Part shown: positions 16,399-25,095 of the stretch, piece after piece
Position numbering within the stretch: position 1 is the first letter of the stretch
Layout: each line of letters starts with the position of its first letter
Assembly (NCBI GenBank): GCA_007694185.1
Contig: RECD01000169.1
Location: forward strand, 1 to 34,401
Length of the DNA: 34,401 nucleotides
Reading direction: 5' to 3'
Origin: Planctomycetaceae bacterium
GTDB taxonomy: Bacteria; Planctomycetota; Planctomycetia; Pirellulales; Pirellulaceae
Position numbers and translations under genes: made by a program
Notes under the pieces: model-generated
Databases searched by the model: none
What the model saw: only the letters and a program-made list of their open reading frames with translations
What the model was told of the DNA's origin: nothing

Positions 16399-16837
16399 GA
16401 TTCCGAACTCCGGTCGATTCGTGGTCAACAAATCTAAGGGCCGCGAAACGGGCTCCGGCGCCACAGGTGACGGGAGGGAAACGCGGCGGGTTGAGTACGG
16501 CACCACCAATCCGACCGGATCGCGAGGTGGCTCGGATCCGACCCGGCGGTAGCCCAGCGGGGGCAGGCGGGCGGCGGGAAGGGATTTCCCGCTGGCTTTA
16601 GCCTAACGTCTGTAAACCCGCCGTCAATCGTTTGCCGGCTGGCGCGCGGTCGTTTGCCGGTTGGCGGGCGGTGCGTTATGAAACCGTCGCGTTTGGCGGG
16701 ACGGTTCCGCAGCGGGGCGATGCGGTTTAGAATCACGCCGCATCGGGTCGCTGGGGGGATGCCGGCCAGATTCCCCGGCCCCGAAACTCGCTCCATTTTC
16801 CTACCCGTATTGCTCGGACTGATTGTCCAGATATCTC
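16399..16837. other. Divergent intergenic region, giant protein / serC
   Basis: This stretch separates two divergently transcribed genes and should contain both promoters. No gene is supported. It includes an in-frame but non-protein-like extension of the giant gene up to a TTG at 16509 and a 22-bp tandem duplication at 16629-16672. I could not identify convincing -35/-10 elements. Confidence 0.55.
16629..16672. repeat. 22-bp tandem duplication
   Basis: cgtttgccggctggcgcgcggt at 16629-16650 is followed directly by a second copy differing at two positions (16651-16672). It lies between the divergent starts of the giant protein and serC, about 165 bases before serC. It could be a pair of protein-binding sites or a chance slippage duplication. 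Confidence 0.6.
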
Positions 16838-17959
16838 ATGACCACGACGATTTCCGCAGTTTCGCAGCGTAAGTTCAATTTTTCCCCCGGTCCGGCGGTG
16901 TTGCCGGTTCCGGTGTTGGAGGAACTGCGGGACGAGTTGCTCTGTTACCCCGGCGCGGGCTGCTCGCTGTTGGAGATGTCGCACCGGGACAAGCAGTTTT
17001 TGGAGATCCTGCATGGCGCCGAGGCCTCGTTGAGGTCGTTGTTGGGCGTGGGCGACGATCACGCGGTGCTGTTTCTGCAGGGCGGTGCGAGGCTGCAGTT
17101 TTCGATGATCCCCGCGAATCTGTTGCGGGGCACCGGCAAGACCGCCGAATACCTGATCACCGGTTCGTGGGGCAAGTACGCGTTGGCCGAAGCGATCAAG
17201 GAAGGTTCGGCCAAGGCGATTTACGATGCGAAATCGACTCAGCACGATCGGGTTCCCGTGGCGGGAGACTACCAGGCCTCGTCCGATGCGGCGTACCTGT
17301 ACTACTGCAGCAACGAGACGATCCAGGGGGTTCAATTCCCGACAGAACCGGATTGCCCAAGTGGGGTACCGTTGGTCTGCGACGCTTCGAGCGACTTCCT
17401 CTGCCGGCCGGTCGACATGTCGAGATACGGGCTGTTGTATGCCTGTGCTCAGAAGAACGCCGGGCCGGCCGGTGTGACCGTGGTGATCATCCGCCGCGAC
17501 TTGTTACCGCTGGGTTCCGCAGACCTGCCTGGTTATTTGCAGTATCGGAATCATGCCGAGAACGATTCCGAGTGGAACACGCCGCCGACGTTCGCGATTT
17601 ACGCGTTGGGCAAGGTCGCCAATTGGCTCAGTCGCGACATCGGCGGGTTGGCCGCGATGCGTCGCTTGAACGAGCAGAAGGCGGCGTTGTTGTACGACGT
17701 CGTCGATGCTTTCCCGGGGTTCTATCAAGGGCACGCGCAAGCCGCTTGTCGTTCGTTGATGAACGTCACCTTCCGATTGCCCAGCGATGACTTGCAGGCC
17801 GCGTTCCTGAGCGAAGCTAAAGCGTTGGACCTGAACAACTTGGCCGGCCACCGCAGCGTCGGGGGGATCCGGGCTAGCATTTACAACGCGATGCCGATCG
17901 AGGGGGCGGAGACCCTGAGCCAATTCATGACCGATTTCGCTAATCGGCACGCTTCGTGA
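16838..17959 (+). CDS. serC: Phosphoserine aminotransferase
   Basis: Makes 3-phosphoserine from 3-phosphohydroxypyruvate and glutamate, the second step of serine synthesis, using pyridoxal phosphate. At 373 residues it has the usual length. Landmarks are the start NFSPGPAVLPVPVLEE, the HRDKQF substrate loop, the LFLQGGARLQF segment, and the PLP Lys (K206) in CAQKNAGPAG preceded by DASSDFLCRPVD. The ending region HRSVGGIRASIYNAMP is the conserved C-terminal SerC signature. I chose the ATG at 16838 rather than the TTG at 16823 because NFSPGP normally lies close to the N-terminus. No clear Shine-Dalgarno is visible. serA follows 179 bases downstream on the same strand, so two consecutive serine-pathway genes are adjacent. 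Confidence 0.96.
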   Translation: MTTTISAVSQRKFNFSPGPAVLPVPVLEELRDELLCYPGAGCSLLEMSHRDKQFLEILHGAEASLRSLLGVGDDHAVLFLQGGARLQFSMIPANLLRGTGKTAEYLITGSWGKYALAEAIKEGSAKAIYDAKSTQHDRVPVAGDYQASSDAAYLYYCSNETIQGVQFPTEPDCPSGVPLVCDASSDFLCRPVDMSRYGLLYACAQKNAGPAGVTVVIIRRDLLPLGSADLPGYLQYRNHAENDSEWNTPPTFAIYALGKVANWLSRDIGGLAAMRRLNEQKAALLYDVVDAFPGFYQGHAQAACRSLMNVTFRLPSDDLQAAFLSEAKALDLNNLAGHRSVGGIRASIYNAMPIEGAETLSQFMTDFANRHAS

Positions 17960-18020
17960 GACGCGGCCGAGGCCCTGAGAGCCCCTGCGGTTCCGGTCTC
18001 GGCATTTCGTCGCACGGTTT

Positions 18021-18095
18021 GCCGATTTCGATCGGCCAGCGGTGCTCGTGACCTGTCGTTCGGTCGATTGACCGACGGCCCGGCGCGGCGCCGCG
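18021..18095. promoter_or_regulatory. Cluster of three palindromes in the serC-serA spacer
   Basis: gccgat-ttcg-atcggc (18021-18036) and tcggtc-gatt-gaccga (18060-18075) are perfect 6-bp stems with tetraloops. cgcggcgccgcg (18084-18095) is a perfect 12-base palindrome. All three fall inside the 179-base spacer, and the last ends 43 bases before serA. They could be a serC terminator, a structured serA leader, or operator sites. There is no T-run after any of them. Confidence 0.45.
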
Positions 18096-18138
18096 ATCAC
18101 ACTTTTCACTGACCCGACCTTCATCCCGAAATCGAACG

Positions 18139-19764
18139 ATGCACCGCATACTTGTTTTGGACCCGATCGCCCAAGAGGGCCTCGATCTGCTCGACGAAGC
18201 CCAGGACGTTCAGTACGAGATCCGTACCGGATTGAAAGGCGAGGAGCTCCGCAAATCGCTCGACGAGTTCGACGGGGCGATCTTGAGGTCGGGTGTCAAA
18301 ATCACCGCCGATTCGCTGGTCGGAAACACCCGGATGCGGGCGTTGGTCCGGGCCGGTGTGGGGACGGACAACATCGACAAATCGGCGGCGACGCGTCGCG
18401 GGATTGTCGTGATGAACACGCCGGCCGGCAACACGTTGTCGACGGCCGAACACACTTTTGCGTTGATGCTGGCACTCAGCCGCAACGTGCCGGCCGCGAA
18501 CCAAAGCCTGATCGAAGGCCGCTGGGACCGGAAGTCCTACATGGGTTGCCAATTGGCCGGCAAGACGTTGGGGATCGTCGGGATGGGGCGGATCGGGCGT
18601 GAAGTCGCCTCGCGGGCGCTAGCGTTCGAGATGAACGTGATCGCCTTTGATCCGTTCTTGACCGAAGAGCAGGCCACGGCCTTGGGCTTGCGGTTGTGTC
18701 CCAAGTTTGAAGACATGCTGTCGCAACTCGATTACCTCACGGTCCACACCCCCCTGACGGCGGAAACGAAGGGGCTTTTGAGCGTCGAGAGGTTGGATCG
18801 TTGCAAGCCCGGGTTGCGGGTGATCAATGCGGCTCGTGGGGGAATCTACGACACCGAAGCGTTGGTCGAGGGATTGAAGTCGGGACAACTCGGCGGGGTG
18901 GCGTTGGACGTATTTGAAGAGGAGCCCTGCACCGACAGCCCGTTGTTTGGGATGCCGAACGTCGTTTGCACGCCGCACCTGGGGGCGAGCACGGAGGAGG
19001 CCCAGACTCAGGTCGCGGTCGAGGGCATTCACCTGTTGTTGAATTACCTCCGCACCGGCGAAATCCGCCACGCGGTCAACGTCGCCGCGTTGGACCCCAA
19101 GACGCTGGACGAGCTTCGGCCGTTCCTCGACATCTCGTACCGCTTGGGTTTGTTGTTGTCCCAGTGGCATGGTGGCGGGATCAATCGGGTGGCGTTGCAC
19201 TATCGCGGTGAAGTTTCGGGGCGTGACACGCGGATGTTGAACAACGCCTTCTGTGCCGGTCTGTTACACCGTGCGATCGGCGACGAGGTCAACGTGATCA
19301 ACGCCGAGATGCTCGCTCGGGAGCGGGGGATCGAGTTGACGGAACAGAAAAACCGAGAGATGACGGCGTTCGCGTCGAGCATCGTGGCGGAGGTCAGTGG
19401 TGACGGGTTGACCGCGCGGGCCGGTGGCGCCCCGCTGGGGTTGAAGATGCCTCGCCTGATCATGATCGACGGACACCGATTGGAAGCCTTCCTCGACGGC
19501 ACGCTGGTCGCCTTCGGCCACAACGACGTGCCGGGCATCATCGGTCAGATCGGCAACGTGTTCGGCAAGCACCGCATCAACATCGCCCAGATGGCGGTCG
19601 GTCGGGACAGCGATTCTCCGAACGGTACGGCGATCGGGGTGTTGAACCTCGACACGCCCCCGTCGCCGGAGGCGCTCGCCGAATTGTTATCGATCGACGG
19701 CGTTCACACGGCCAAACGGATCGACCTGCCGGCGGCCGGGCAATTGCCGTACTGGTTGCAGTGA
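18139..19764 (+). CDS. serA: D-3-phosphoglycerate dehydrogenase, long form with ACT domain
   Basis: Oxidises 3-phosphoglycerate with NAD+, the committed step of serine synthesis. The 541-residue length fits the long bacterial type with an intervening (ASB) domain and a C-terminal ACT domain. The NAD-binding motif is GIVGMGRIGREVASRAL. Catalytic landmarks are the Arg in NAARGGIYDTEAL, the Glu in DVFEEEPC, and the His in CTPHLGASTEEAQ. Residues about 315-450 form the ASB region, and 460-541 the ACT domain (DVPGIIGQIGNVFGKHRINIAQM), which in other species senses serine. The ATG at 18139 gives the normal N-terminus MHRILVLDPIAQEGLDLL. It follows serC on the same strand, so co-regulation is likely, though the spacer is long enough for its own promoter. 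Confidence 0.97.
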   Translation: MHRILVLDPIAQEGLDLLDEAQDVQYEIRTGLKGEELRKSLDEFDGAILRSGVKITADSLVGNTRMRALVRAGVGTDNIDKSAATRRGIVVMNTPAGNTLSTAEHTFALMLALSRNVPAANQSLIEGRWDRKSYMGCQLAGKTLGIVGMGRIGREVASRALAFEMNVIAFDPFLTEEQATALGLRLCPKFEDMLSQLDYLTVHTPLTAETKGLLSVERLDRCKPGLRVINAARGGIYDTEALVEGLKSGQLGGVALDVFEEEPCTDSPLFGMPNVVCTPHLGASTEEAQTQVAVEGIHLLLNYLRTGEIRHAVNVAALDPKTLDELRPFLDISYRLGLLLSQWHGGGINRVALHYRGEVSGRDTRMLNNAFCAGLLHRAIGDEVNVINAEMLARERGIELTEQKNREMTAFASSIVAEVSGDGLTARAGGAPLGLKMPRLIMIDGHRLEAFLDGTLVAFGHNDVPGIIGQIGNVFGKHRINIAQMAVGRDSDSPNGTAIGVLNLDTPPSPEALAELLSIDGVHTAKRIDLPAAGQLPYWLQ

Positions 19765-19917
19765 TCGCGATGGCATCCGGGGCGGCCGTCGCGTATCCTG
19801 ACGTGACGCCGCTCGCCGGCCCATGACCACAGCCGACCGGGTGATTTTGCCACCGAACGGACGCGATCGAACCCGACGACTTTCCTCGACCGAATCCTCA
19901 GGGAATCTTTCACCCGC

Positions 19918-20742
19918 ATGGCCTCGATGCTGAAGCAGAACAAGACGATCCTCCTCAATCACGCGCAACGCGACCTGATGCGGGCCGCCGGTCGTGCCAA
20001 CGCCGAGTTGCTCGATTATGTACGGCCGCACGTGGTAGCCGGAACGACGACGGAGCAGATCGATCGGCTGGTCCATCAATGGACCCTCGATCGCGGTTAT
20101 CGGCCCGCGACGCTCGGGTATCAGGGCTACACAAAGAGCTGCTGCACGAGCGTGAACGATGTGATCTGCCACGGGATCCCCGACAAATACGAATTGCGGG
20201 ATGGCGACATCGTCAACATCGACGTGACGACCATCGTGCAGGGTTGGCACGGGGATCAGAGCGAAACGTTTCTGGTCGGTGAGGTCGATGAGGAAAAGTT
20301 GGCCGTCACGCAGTGTGCTTTCGATTGCCTGTACATGGCGATCGAAGCGATCACGCCCGGGTGTCCGGTCAGCGTGATCGGCGACACGATCACGGCCGAG
20401 GCCCATCGGCGCGGCTTCAGTGTCGTGCGGGAATACGTCGGCCACGGCTTGGGACGATCGTTCCACCAAGACCCATCGATCCCGCACTTCCCGAACCGAC
20501 AGAGCAAGGTCGATCGCCTGTTTCCCGGCGTGACCTTCACAATCGAACCGATGATCAACGCCGGGTCGCGATTCACACAACTCGATCGTACCGACGGTTG
20601 GACCGTGAGGACCAAGGACGGCAAGCCGAGTGCGCAGTTCGAACACTCGATCCTGATGACCGAAGACGGCCCTGAAATCCTGACCCAAACCAGTTTGGGG
20701 CCCGCACGCGGGCACCGGTTCACGAACTCGTCGGACGACTGA
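19918..20742 (+). CDS. map: Methionine aminopeptidase, type I
   Basis: Removes the initiator methionine from nascent proteins. At 274 residues it is close to the typical type I enzyme. All five metal ligands are visible: D102 in NIDVT, D113 in HGDQSETF, H176 in YVGHGLGR, E210 in FTIEPM and E242 in QFEHSI. The 11-residue spacing between the first two matches the E. coli enzyme. The conserved His in the CHGIPD segment is also present. aggga at 19900-19904 is followed by the ATG at 19918. There is no N-terminal zinc-finger extension. The gene stands alone, 153 bases after serA, with no secretion or translation partner beside it, so co-transcription with serA is possible but not shown. Confidence 0.96.
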   Translation: MASMLKQNKTILLNHAQRDLMRAAGRANAELLDYVRPHVVAGTTTEQIDRLVHQWTLDRGYRPATLGYQGYTKSCCTSVNDVICHGIPDKYELRDGDIVNIDVTTIVQGWHGDQSETFLVGEVDEEKLAVTQCAFDCLYMAIEAITPGCPVSVIGDTITAEAHRRGFSVVREYVGHGLGRSFHQDPSIPHFPNRQSKVDRLFPGVTFTIEPMINAGSRFTQLDRTDGWTVRTKDGKPSAQFEHSILMTEDGPEILTQTSLGPARGHRFTNSSDD

Positions 20743-20750
20743 TCCGCTAC

Positions 20751-20787
20751 CGAACGCGACTCGCTTGTCGAGCTTTCGGCGCGTTCG
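20751..20787. terminator. Candidate bidirectional terminator between map and the minus-strand giant gene
   Basis: cgaacgcg (20751-20758) and cgcgttcg (20780-20787) are perfect 8-base arms around a 21-base spacer that itself can pair ctcg with cgag. It lies 8 bases after the map stop and 79 bases beyond the stop of the convergent gene. There is no strong T-run on either side, so termination might need Rho. Confidence 0.35.
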
Positions 20788-20818
20788 CAGAACCCGTTTC
20801 GCGATCGGTTGACGGGGG

Positions 20819-20835
20819 CGAAGCGTGAGGCTTCG
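20819..20835. repeat. Intergenic hairpin with GTGAG loop
   Basis: cgaagc (20819-20824) and gcttcg (20830-20835) form a perfect 6-bp stem around gtgag. It lies between the convergent map and giant-gene ends, close to the stop of the latter, and shares the short-stem, G-initial-loop design of the other intergenic hairpins. Confidence 0.45.
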
Positions 20836-20866
20836 GCGGGAATCAGTCAGGCGGTTCTCGCCCGGT

Positions 20867-23800
20867 TCACGGTGATCCTTCGACGATCAGTTCGCCGTTC
20901 ATCACCGACCAGTGGCCGGGAAAGGTGCAGAGGTAGGGATAGCGTCCGGCGGTTTCGGGAGCGCGAAAGTAGATGCTGAATTCTTGCCGCGGGTTCACCA
21001 GATCGGTGTAAGCCAAGACTTCGGGGGTGTCGGGGACGTAGTGTCGAAGCGGCGCTTCGGGGTCGGCGATGTAGCGATTCGTCAGGTCGCCGACTTTTTC
21101 TAGCGATCCCGGAGTGAGCAACGCCCAGTTGTGCGGGACGACGTCGGGATTGACCAAAGACAAGCGGAGCGTTTCCCCCGGTTTCGCACGGAACGAAGTG
21201 GTGCCGAACGTCAAGTTGCTGGTGCATTCGATCCGGACTTCGCGAGCCCCTTCGATCGGTTTCCGCCACGGGTTGGGGATCGAGCGGGTGGCGAGTTGGA
21301 AGTCGGCCAGGATCGGATGAGGACGGGTCTCCTTTCGAACGGCGACATAACCGGGGAAATCGGTGAACGGTTCTCCCAACCGATTGACGGTCACGAACAG
21401 TTCCGCAGGTTGCGTCGGGCCAACTTGCAAGTAGAGGTGCAATTGGTTGACAGGTTGCAGTTCCGGGAGTTCGATGAAGAGCGATCGGCCGTCCGAACCG
21501 ACGTGGGCGGCGGTGATGGTGAGTGTGTCGTGTCCCGGGGTATTCGGGTGCGACGGCGAGTATTCGGGTGAACCGTATCCCGGGCCGTAGCGATAGTTCC
21601 AGACTTGCGCGAAGTGGTTGGCCGGATCGGCAGCGACCGCCGCGTCGAGCGGTTCGCTGAAGCTGACCAGCACGCCGTTTTGGTGAACTCGGACGGCGAT
21701 TGGCAGTTGGACTTTGCGACCGGTGTAGCGAACCCGCTGGAGCGCCCCGTCCTCGACCGCGTAATTGCCCCAACCCTTCGCGCCGGCGACGTAGAGTTGG
21801 CCGTCTTCGGGGCGGAATCGGCCGCGATGGGCACCTGACAAAAAATCGCCTGGCAGCGGGACGACCGCACCTTGGGGCACGCCGTCGACCTCGTCACGCA
21901 GGATCAGGAAATGGGACGCCCCGCCGTAGGAAAAGTGGATCATCTGATCGCGTAACGGGCCCCACCGATCATCGGCCACCCAAGCCTGGCCGCCGGACGA
22001 GTTGTCGAGTGCTCGCGGGAGGTAGACCATCGGCAGGTCGGGAGGGGTGTCATCCCGCGGCCCCGGGTAGCCGAAGTGGGGCTGAACGCCTGGCTTGACC
22101 AACCCGATCATCGAAGCGGAAACCCAGTTCCCTTCGGAATTGGGGACGGTGATGGCGCCGTCCGGATAGAGCCCCAAGCCGTCGGGATTGCGAAGCCCCG
22201 TGGCGATCACTTCCGCGGACGTGCCGTCAGAAGAAATTTTGACCAACCCCTGATTGCCGGACGCGATGTAAAAGTTGCCGGCTGGGTCACGTTGCAACCC
22301 GCAAATGTAGTCGTGACCGGCCGGGGACGTTTCGTAAGCCGCGGAGAAACGTTCGTAAAAGTCCGCTTCGCCGTTTTCGTTCAGGTCATGCAAGCGGGTG
22401 ATTTGGTCTCGTCCGAGCACAAAAATCCCGTCGTCGTCGATGACCATCCCGAGGGGTTGATGCAGGCCGGCCGCGAACCGTTTCCAGGTCGCTTGGCGGG
22501 ACGGGTAATCGAGCCCCGTCACTCGCCAGACGTCGCCTTGGAGGGTGCAAACGTACGCCGAACCGTCGGGGTGAAAGGCGAGGTCGCCGAGGTACAGTAT
22601 CGATTTCCAGGGGTTGTCAAAGGGGAGCCGGATCGTGTCGATCGCGTACGGGGCGTTCTCATCACCCAGTTCGATCGGGGTGACAAACACTTGTGGCCAG
22701 GCCGCTGGGCCACCCTTCAGCATGTCGCGTCGCGGGTGTTCAGAGACCGGGGCACGGAGCGGCCGAAATCCGTTGTCGTCGGTGGCCGGGACATCGAGGT
22801 ATTCGGTTTCGCCGATCCGATAAACGAAGCCGACCTGGTCGCCGTGACGGTAGAAGCCACGATAGCCAAACGCTTTGTTCGGCGGGGTGCCTCCGTCGAT
22901 CGCAACCGGTTCACCCGCCGGCATCAGGCCGTGCATCAACCCGCTGCGAATGGCGGAAAACCGCAGAAAGTCGCCTGTCCAAGCGAAGTCATAAGTCAGC
23001 GTTTCGGGGTTGAAGCAGACGGCTCGGACCGCAGGCGATGAAGCGGCGTCGGAGGCGATGTCGGCATTCGGCTCGGGCAATTGGACACAAACGCCTCGGG
23101 GAACCGTCACCTTCTCCCCGCGGAACACGCCGGCTTGCCAGGCTGCCAATTTGGTTTGGTTCCAGCGACCGTCCTCCCAAGTCGGTTCGGCTTGGTTTCC
23201 CCAATGGCCATGTTCCGGTCCGTCCAATCCGGGAAACTCGGCCAACAATGGCGGCAGGTAAGCTTGGTCACGAAAATAGACGGCCTGTTTCGCATAAAAG
23301 TCGTAGATTCGATCTCGGTTGATGTGAGCCCCGGCGTTAGGCCAAGCGGCCGGGTTCAGCGGCTCGCGGTCCAGCGGAAAGGTGGCTGGTCCATGCAGGT
23401 AGGCGCGAGCCCGAGCGAGTGTTTCGTCGAGCCGTTCGGCGGGCCAGATGTCGTCGCGTCCGAGTTCCAACAGGAATCGGATCAAGTCGGCTCGTTCGGT
23501 CGGGGTCATCGCGTCGACCAAGCCGTCGGGCATCAACGACCCGATTTCGCGTTCCTCCTCGATATCATCTTGGGGAATTCGGTGGAGGGTTTCGCCGGCG
23601 GGATCGAGCAGCACGAGCGTTTCCGAATCGCTGCTGACCCGATAGCCCCGCAGCACCTGACCGCCGGACTGGAGCACCGCGATGGAACGGTACTCCGGGG
23701 GCACGGTCCGCTGGGGCCAGTAAACCGCTTCGACGATCTGATCGGCCGTTCGACGGGTGGACAGGATCGTCAACTCGGGGCCGGCGGCGCCGCCGTGCCG

Positions 23801-24946
23801 ACCGATCCGGTGGCAATTCATGCAGGCGAACTTGGCGGACGCGAAGACCGCTGCGCCACGAACCGAATCGCCGTGTTGGCGGGCCTCCGCCAAAACTTCG
23901 CGGATTTTTTCCGGCGAATACTCCGACGAATCGGCCGGGTCGGGGGCCGGCGGTGGGGCCAACCGCTCGACCAGCGAGTCGAGCCCGGCGAGGTTTTGCC
24001 GGAGCCTGCGTTCGGCATTTTCCTGGGTGTGATTGAGGATCCCGATCGGCCCTCGGTAGCCGCTGCGAGCGATCGTGTCGAGCAGTTTCTGGTCCAGATC
24101 GCCGTCACCAATTGGCAGGATTTTTTTGTCGATGCGATCCCCTTGCGCGACCATCCCGTTCAGGTTCAAGCAATCGAGGTGGGGCAGCATCTTCTCCAAC
24201 AGCTCGGCGAAGCGATCGAGGTGATCGTGGCCGTGGTGAAGGTTGTAGACGATCCCGACGTTGTCGCGTCCGAGTTCCCGGATGATCTCGATCTGGTTCT
24301 CCGGTTCGCCGAACCAGCCGCCGTGGTTGTAGAGGGAAACTCGGCAACCGATCGCGGCCGCGGCGTCGGCGATCGGCGCCAAACGTGCGGCTTCGGCCAC
24401 CACCCGTTCCCGATGTTCCTCGGGGGAGTTGGTCGCGGTGCCCCCGCCGGTAACCCACAATTGCGTCTTGATATCGTGTCGCTTCAAGACGTCCAGAATC
24501 AGCCGCGCTTCGTCATTCAGCACGGTGGGAAACCACCAGGCCGTCAGTTCGATCCCGGCCGCCCGGATCGCTTCCATCTCGGCATCGAACGTGGGGATGT
24601 GATGAGCTCGGTAGTCGTACGCGTACTTGCTCAAACCGAGCCGTCCCAACATTTCGGCGCGCTCCACCGGAGTTCGCTCGCGATCGTCGAACGGCACGAT
24701 GCACCAGGCTACCAAGTTGTCGCGTCGAAACAGATCCGCCGGGTTGCTGAGTTGGGCGGCTGCCGAATCGCCAGGCGGTTTGTCGGCTGGTTTGTCGGCT
24801 GGTGATTCGGATTCGGTCGGCGGGACAATCGCCGGTTGGGCCATCACGACGCCGGTTCCGCCGCCGGCCCAGGAGCAGGCGAAAAGCAAAACTAGCGTCG
24901 CGGTGCTGGGGGGGATGCCGGCGATTGACGTGCGGAGTTGGGACAT
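20867..24946 (-). CDS. Giant secreted protein: TIM barrel, cytochrome c, propeller, cupredoxin
   Basis: A 1359-residue exported protein with an N-terminal signal (TATLVLLFACSWAGG, cleavage near VVMAQ). Residues about 70-330 resemble sugar phosphate isomerase/epimerase TIM barrels (LVAWCIVPFDDRERTPVER and AYDYRAHHIPTFDAEM). A cytochrome c module has C375-MN-C378-H379 and a likely Met ligand in SLMPDGLVDAMTP near 475. Residues about 505-1130 hold a DUF6797-like lead-in (YDFYAKQAVYFRDQ, HGHWGNQAEPTWEDGRWN) and an SMP-30/PQQ-like propeller typical of planctomycete haem proteins. The last ~110 residues look like an azurin-type cupredoxin with H1272 (VVPHNW), C1340, H1345 and M1349 (YLCTFPGHWSVMNG), the four type-1 copper ligands. 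A periplasmic dehydrogenase or oxidoreductase passing electrons haem-to-copper is a reasonable inference; the substrate is unknown. It lies downstream of floA. Confidence 0.9.
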   Translation of the reverse strand: MSQLRTSIAGIPPSTATLVLLFACSWAGGGTGVVMAQPAIVPPTESESPADKPADKPPGDSAAAQLSNPADLFRRDNLVAWCIVPFDDRERTPVERAEMLGRLGLSKYAYDYRAHHIPTFDAEMEAIRAAGIELTAWWFPTVLNDEARLILDVLKRHDIKTQLWVTGGGTATNSPEEHRERVVAEAARLAPIADAAAAIGCRVSLYNHGGWFGEPENQIEIIRELGRDNVGIVYNLHHGHDHLDRFAELLEKMLPHLDCLNLNGMVAQGDRIDKKILPIGDGDLDQKLLDTIARSGYRGPIGILNHTQENAERRLRQNLAGLDSLVERLAPPPAPDPADSSEYSPEKIREVLAEARQHGDSVRGAAVFASAKFACMNCHRIGRHGGAAGPELTILSTRRTADQIVEAVYWPQRTVPPEYRSIAVLQSGGQVLRGYRVSSDSETLVLLDPAGETLHRIPQDDIEEEREIGSLMPDGLVDAMTPTERADLIRFLLELGRDDIWPAERLDETLARARAYLHGPATFPLDREPLNPAAWPNAGAHINRDRIYDFYAKQAVYFRDQAYLPPLLAEFPGLDGPEHGHWGNQAEPTWEDGRWNQTKLAAWQAGVFRGEKVTVPRGVCVQLPEPNADIASDAASSPAVRAVCFNPETLTYDFAWTGDFLRFSAIRSGLMHGLMPAGEPVAIDGGTPPNKAFGYRGFYRHGDQVGFVYRIGETEYLDVPATDDNGFRPLRAPVSEHPRRDMLKGGPAAWPQVFVTPIELGDENAPYAIDTIRLPFDNPWKSILYLGDLAFHPDGSAYVCTLQGDVWRVTGLDYPSRQATWKRFAAGLHQPLGMVIDDDGIFVLGRDQITRLHDLNENGEADFYERFSAAYETSPAGHDYICGLQRDPAGNFYIASGNQGLVKISSDGTSAEVIATGLRNPDGLGLYPDGAITVPNSEGNWVSASMIGLVKPGVQPHFGYPGPRDDTPPDLPMVYLPRALDNSSGGQAWVADDRWGPLRDQMIHFSYGGASHFLILRDEVDGVPQGAVVPLPGDFLSGAHRGRFRPEDGQLYVAGAKGWGNYAVEDGALQRVRYTGRKVQLPIAVRVHQNGVLVSFSEPLDAAVAADPANHFAQVWNYRYGPGYGSPEYSPSHPNTPGHDTLTITAAHVGSDGRSLFIELPELQPVNQLHLYLQVGPTQPAELFVTVNRLGEPFTDFPGYVAVRKETRPHPILADFQLATRSIPNPWRKPIEGAREVRIECTSNLTFGTTSFRAKPGETLRLSLVNPDVVPHNWALLTPGSLEKVGDLTNRYIADPEAPLRHYVPDTPEVLAYTDLVNPRQEFSIYFRAPETAGRYPYLCTFPGHWSVMNGELIVEGSP

Positions 24947-25095
24947 GGGCGTTCCCGAACGGGCAGAGGAGAAGGCGAGCGAATCCGAAATGGGCGTGCT
25001 AGGGCCTCGAGACCGAATCGAGTTCGGCGACGCGGAGCTAATGGGATGGGCGTGCGGGACGGCGATCGGCCCGGGGGAGGCAGCGGGAATCGGCG

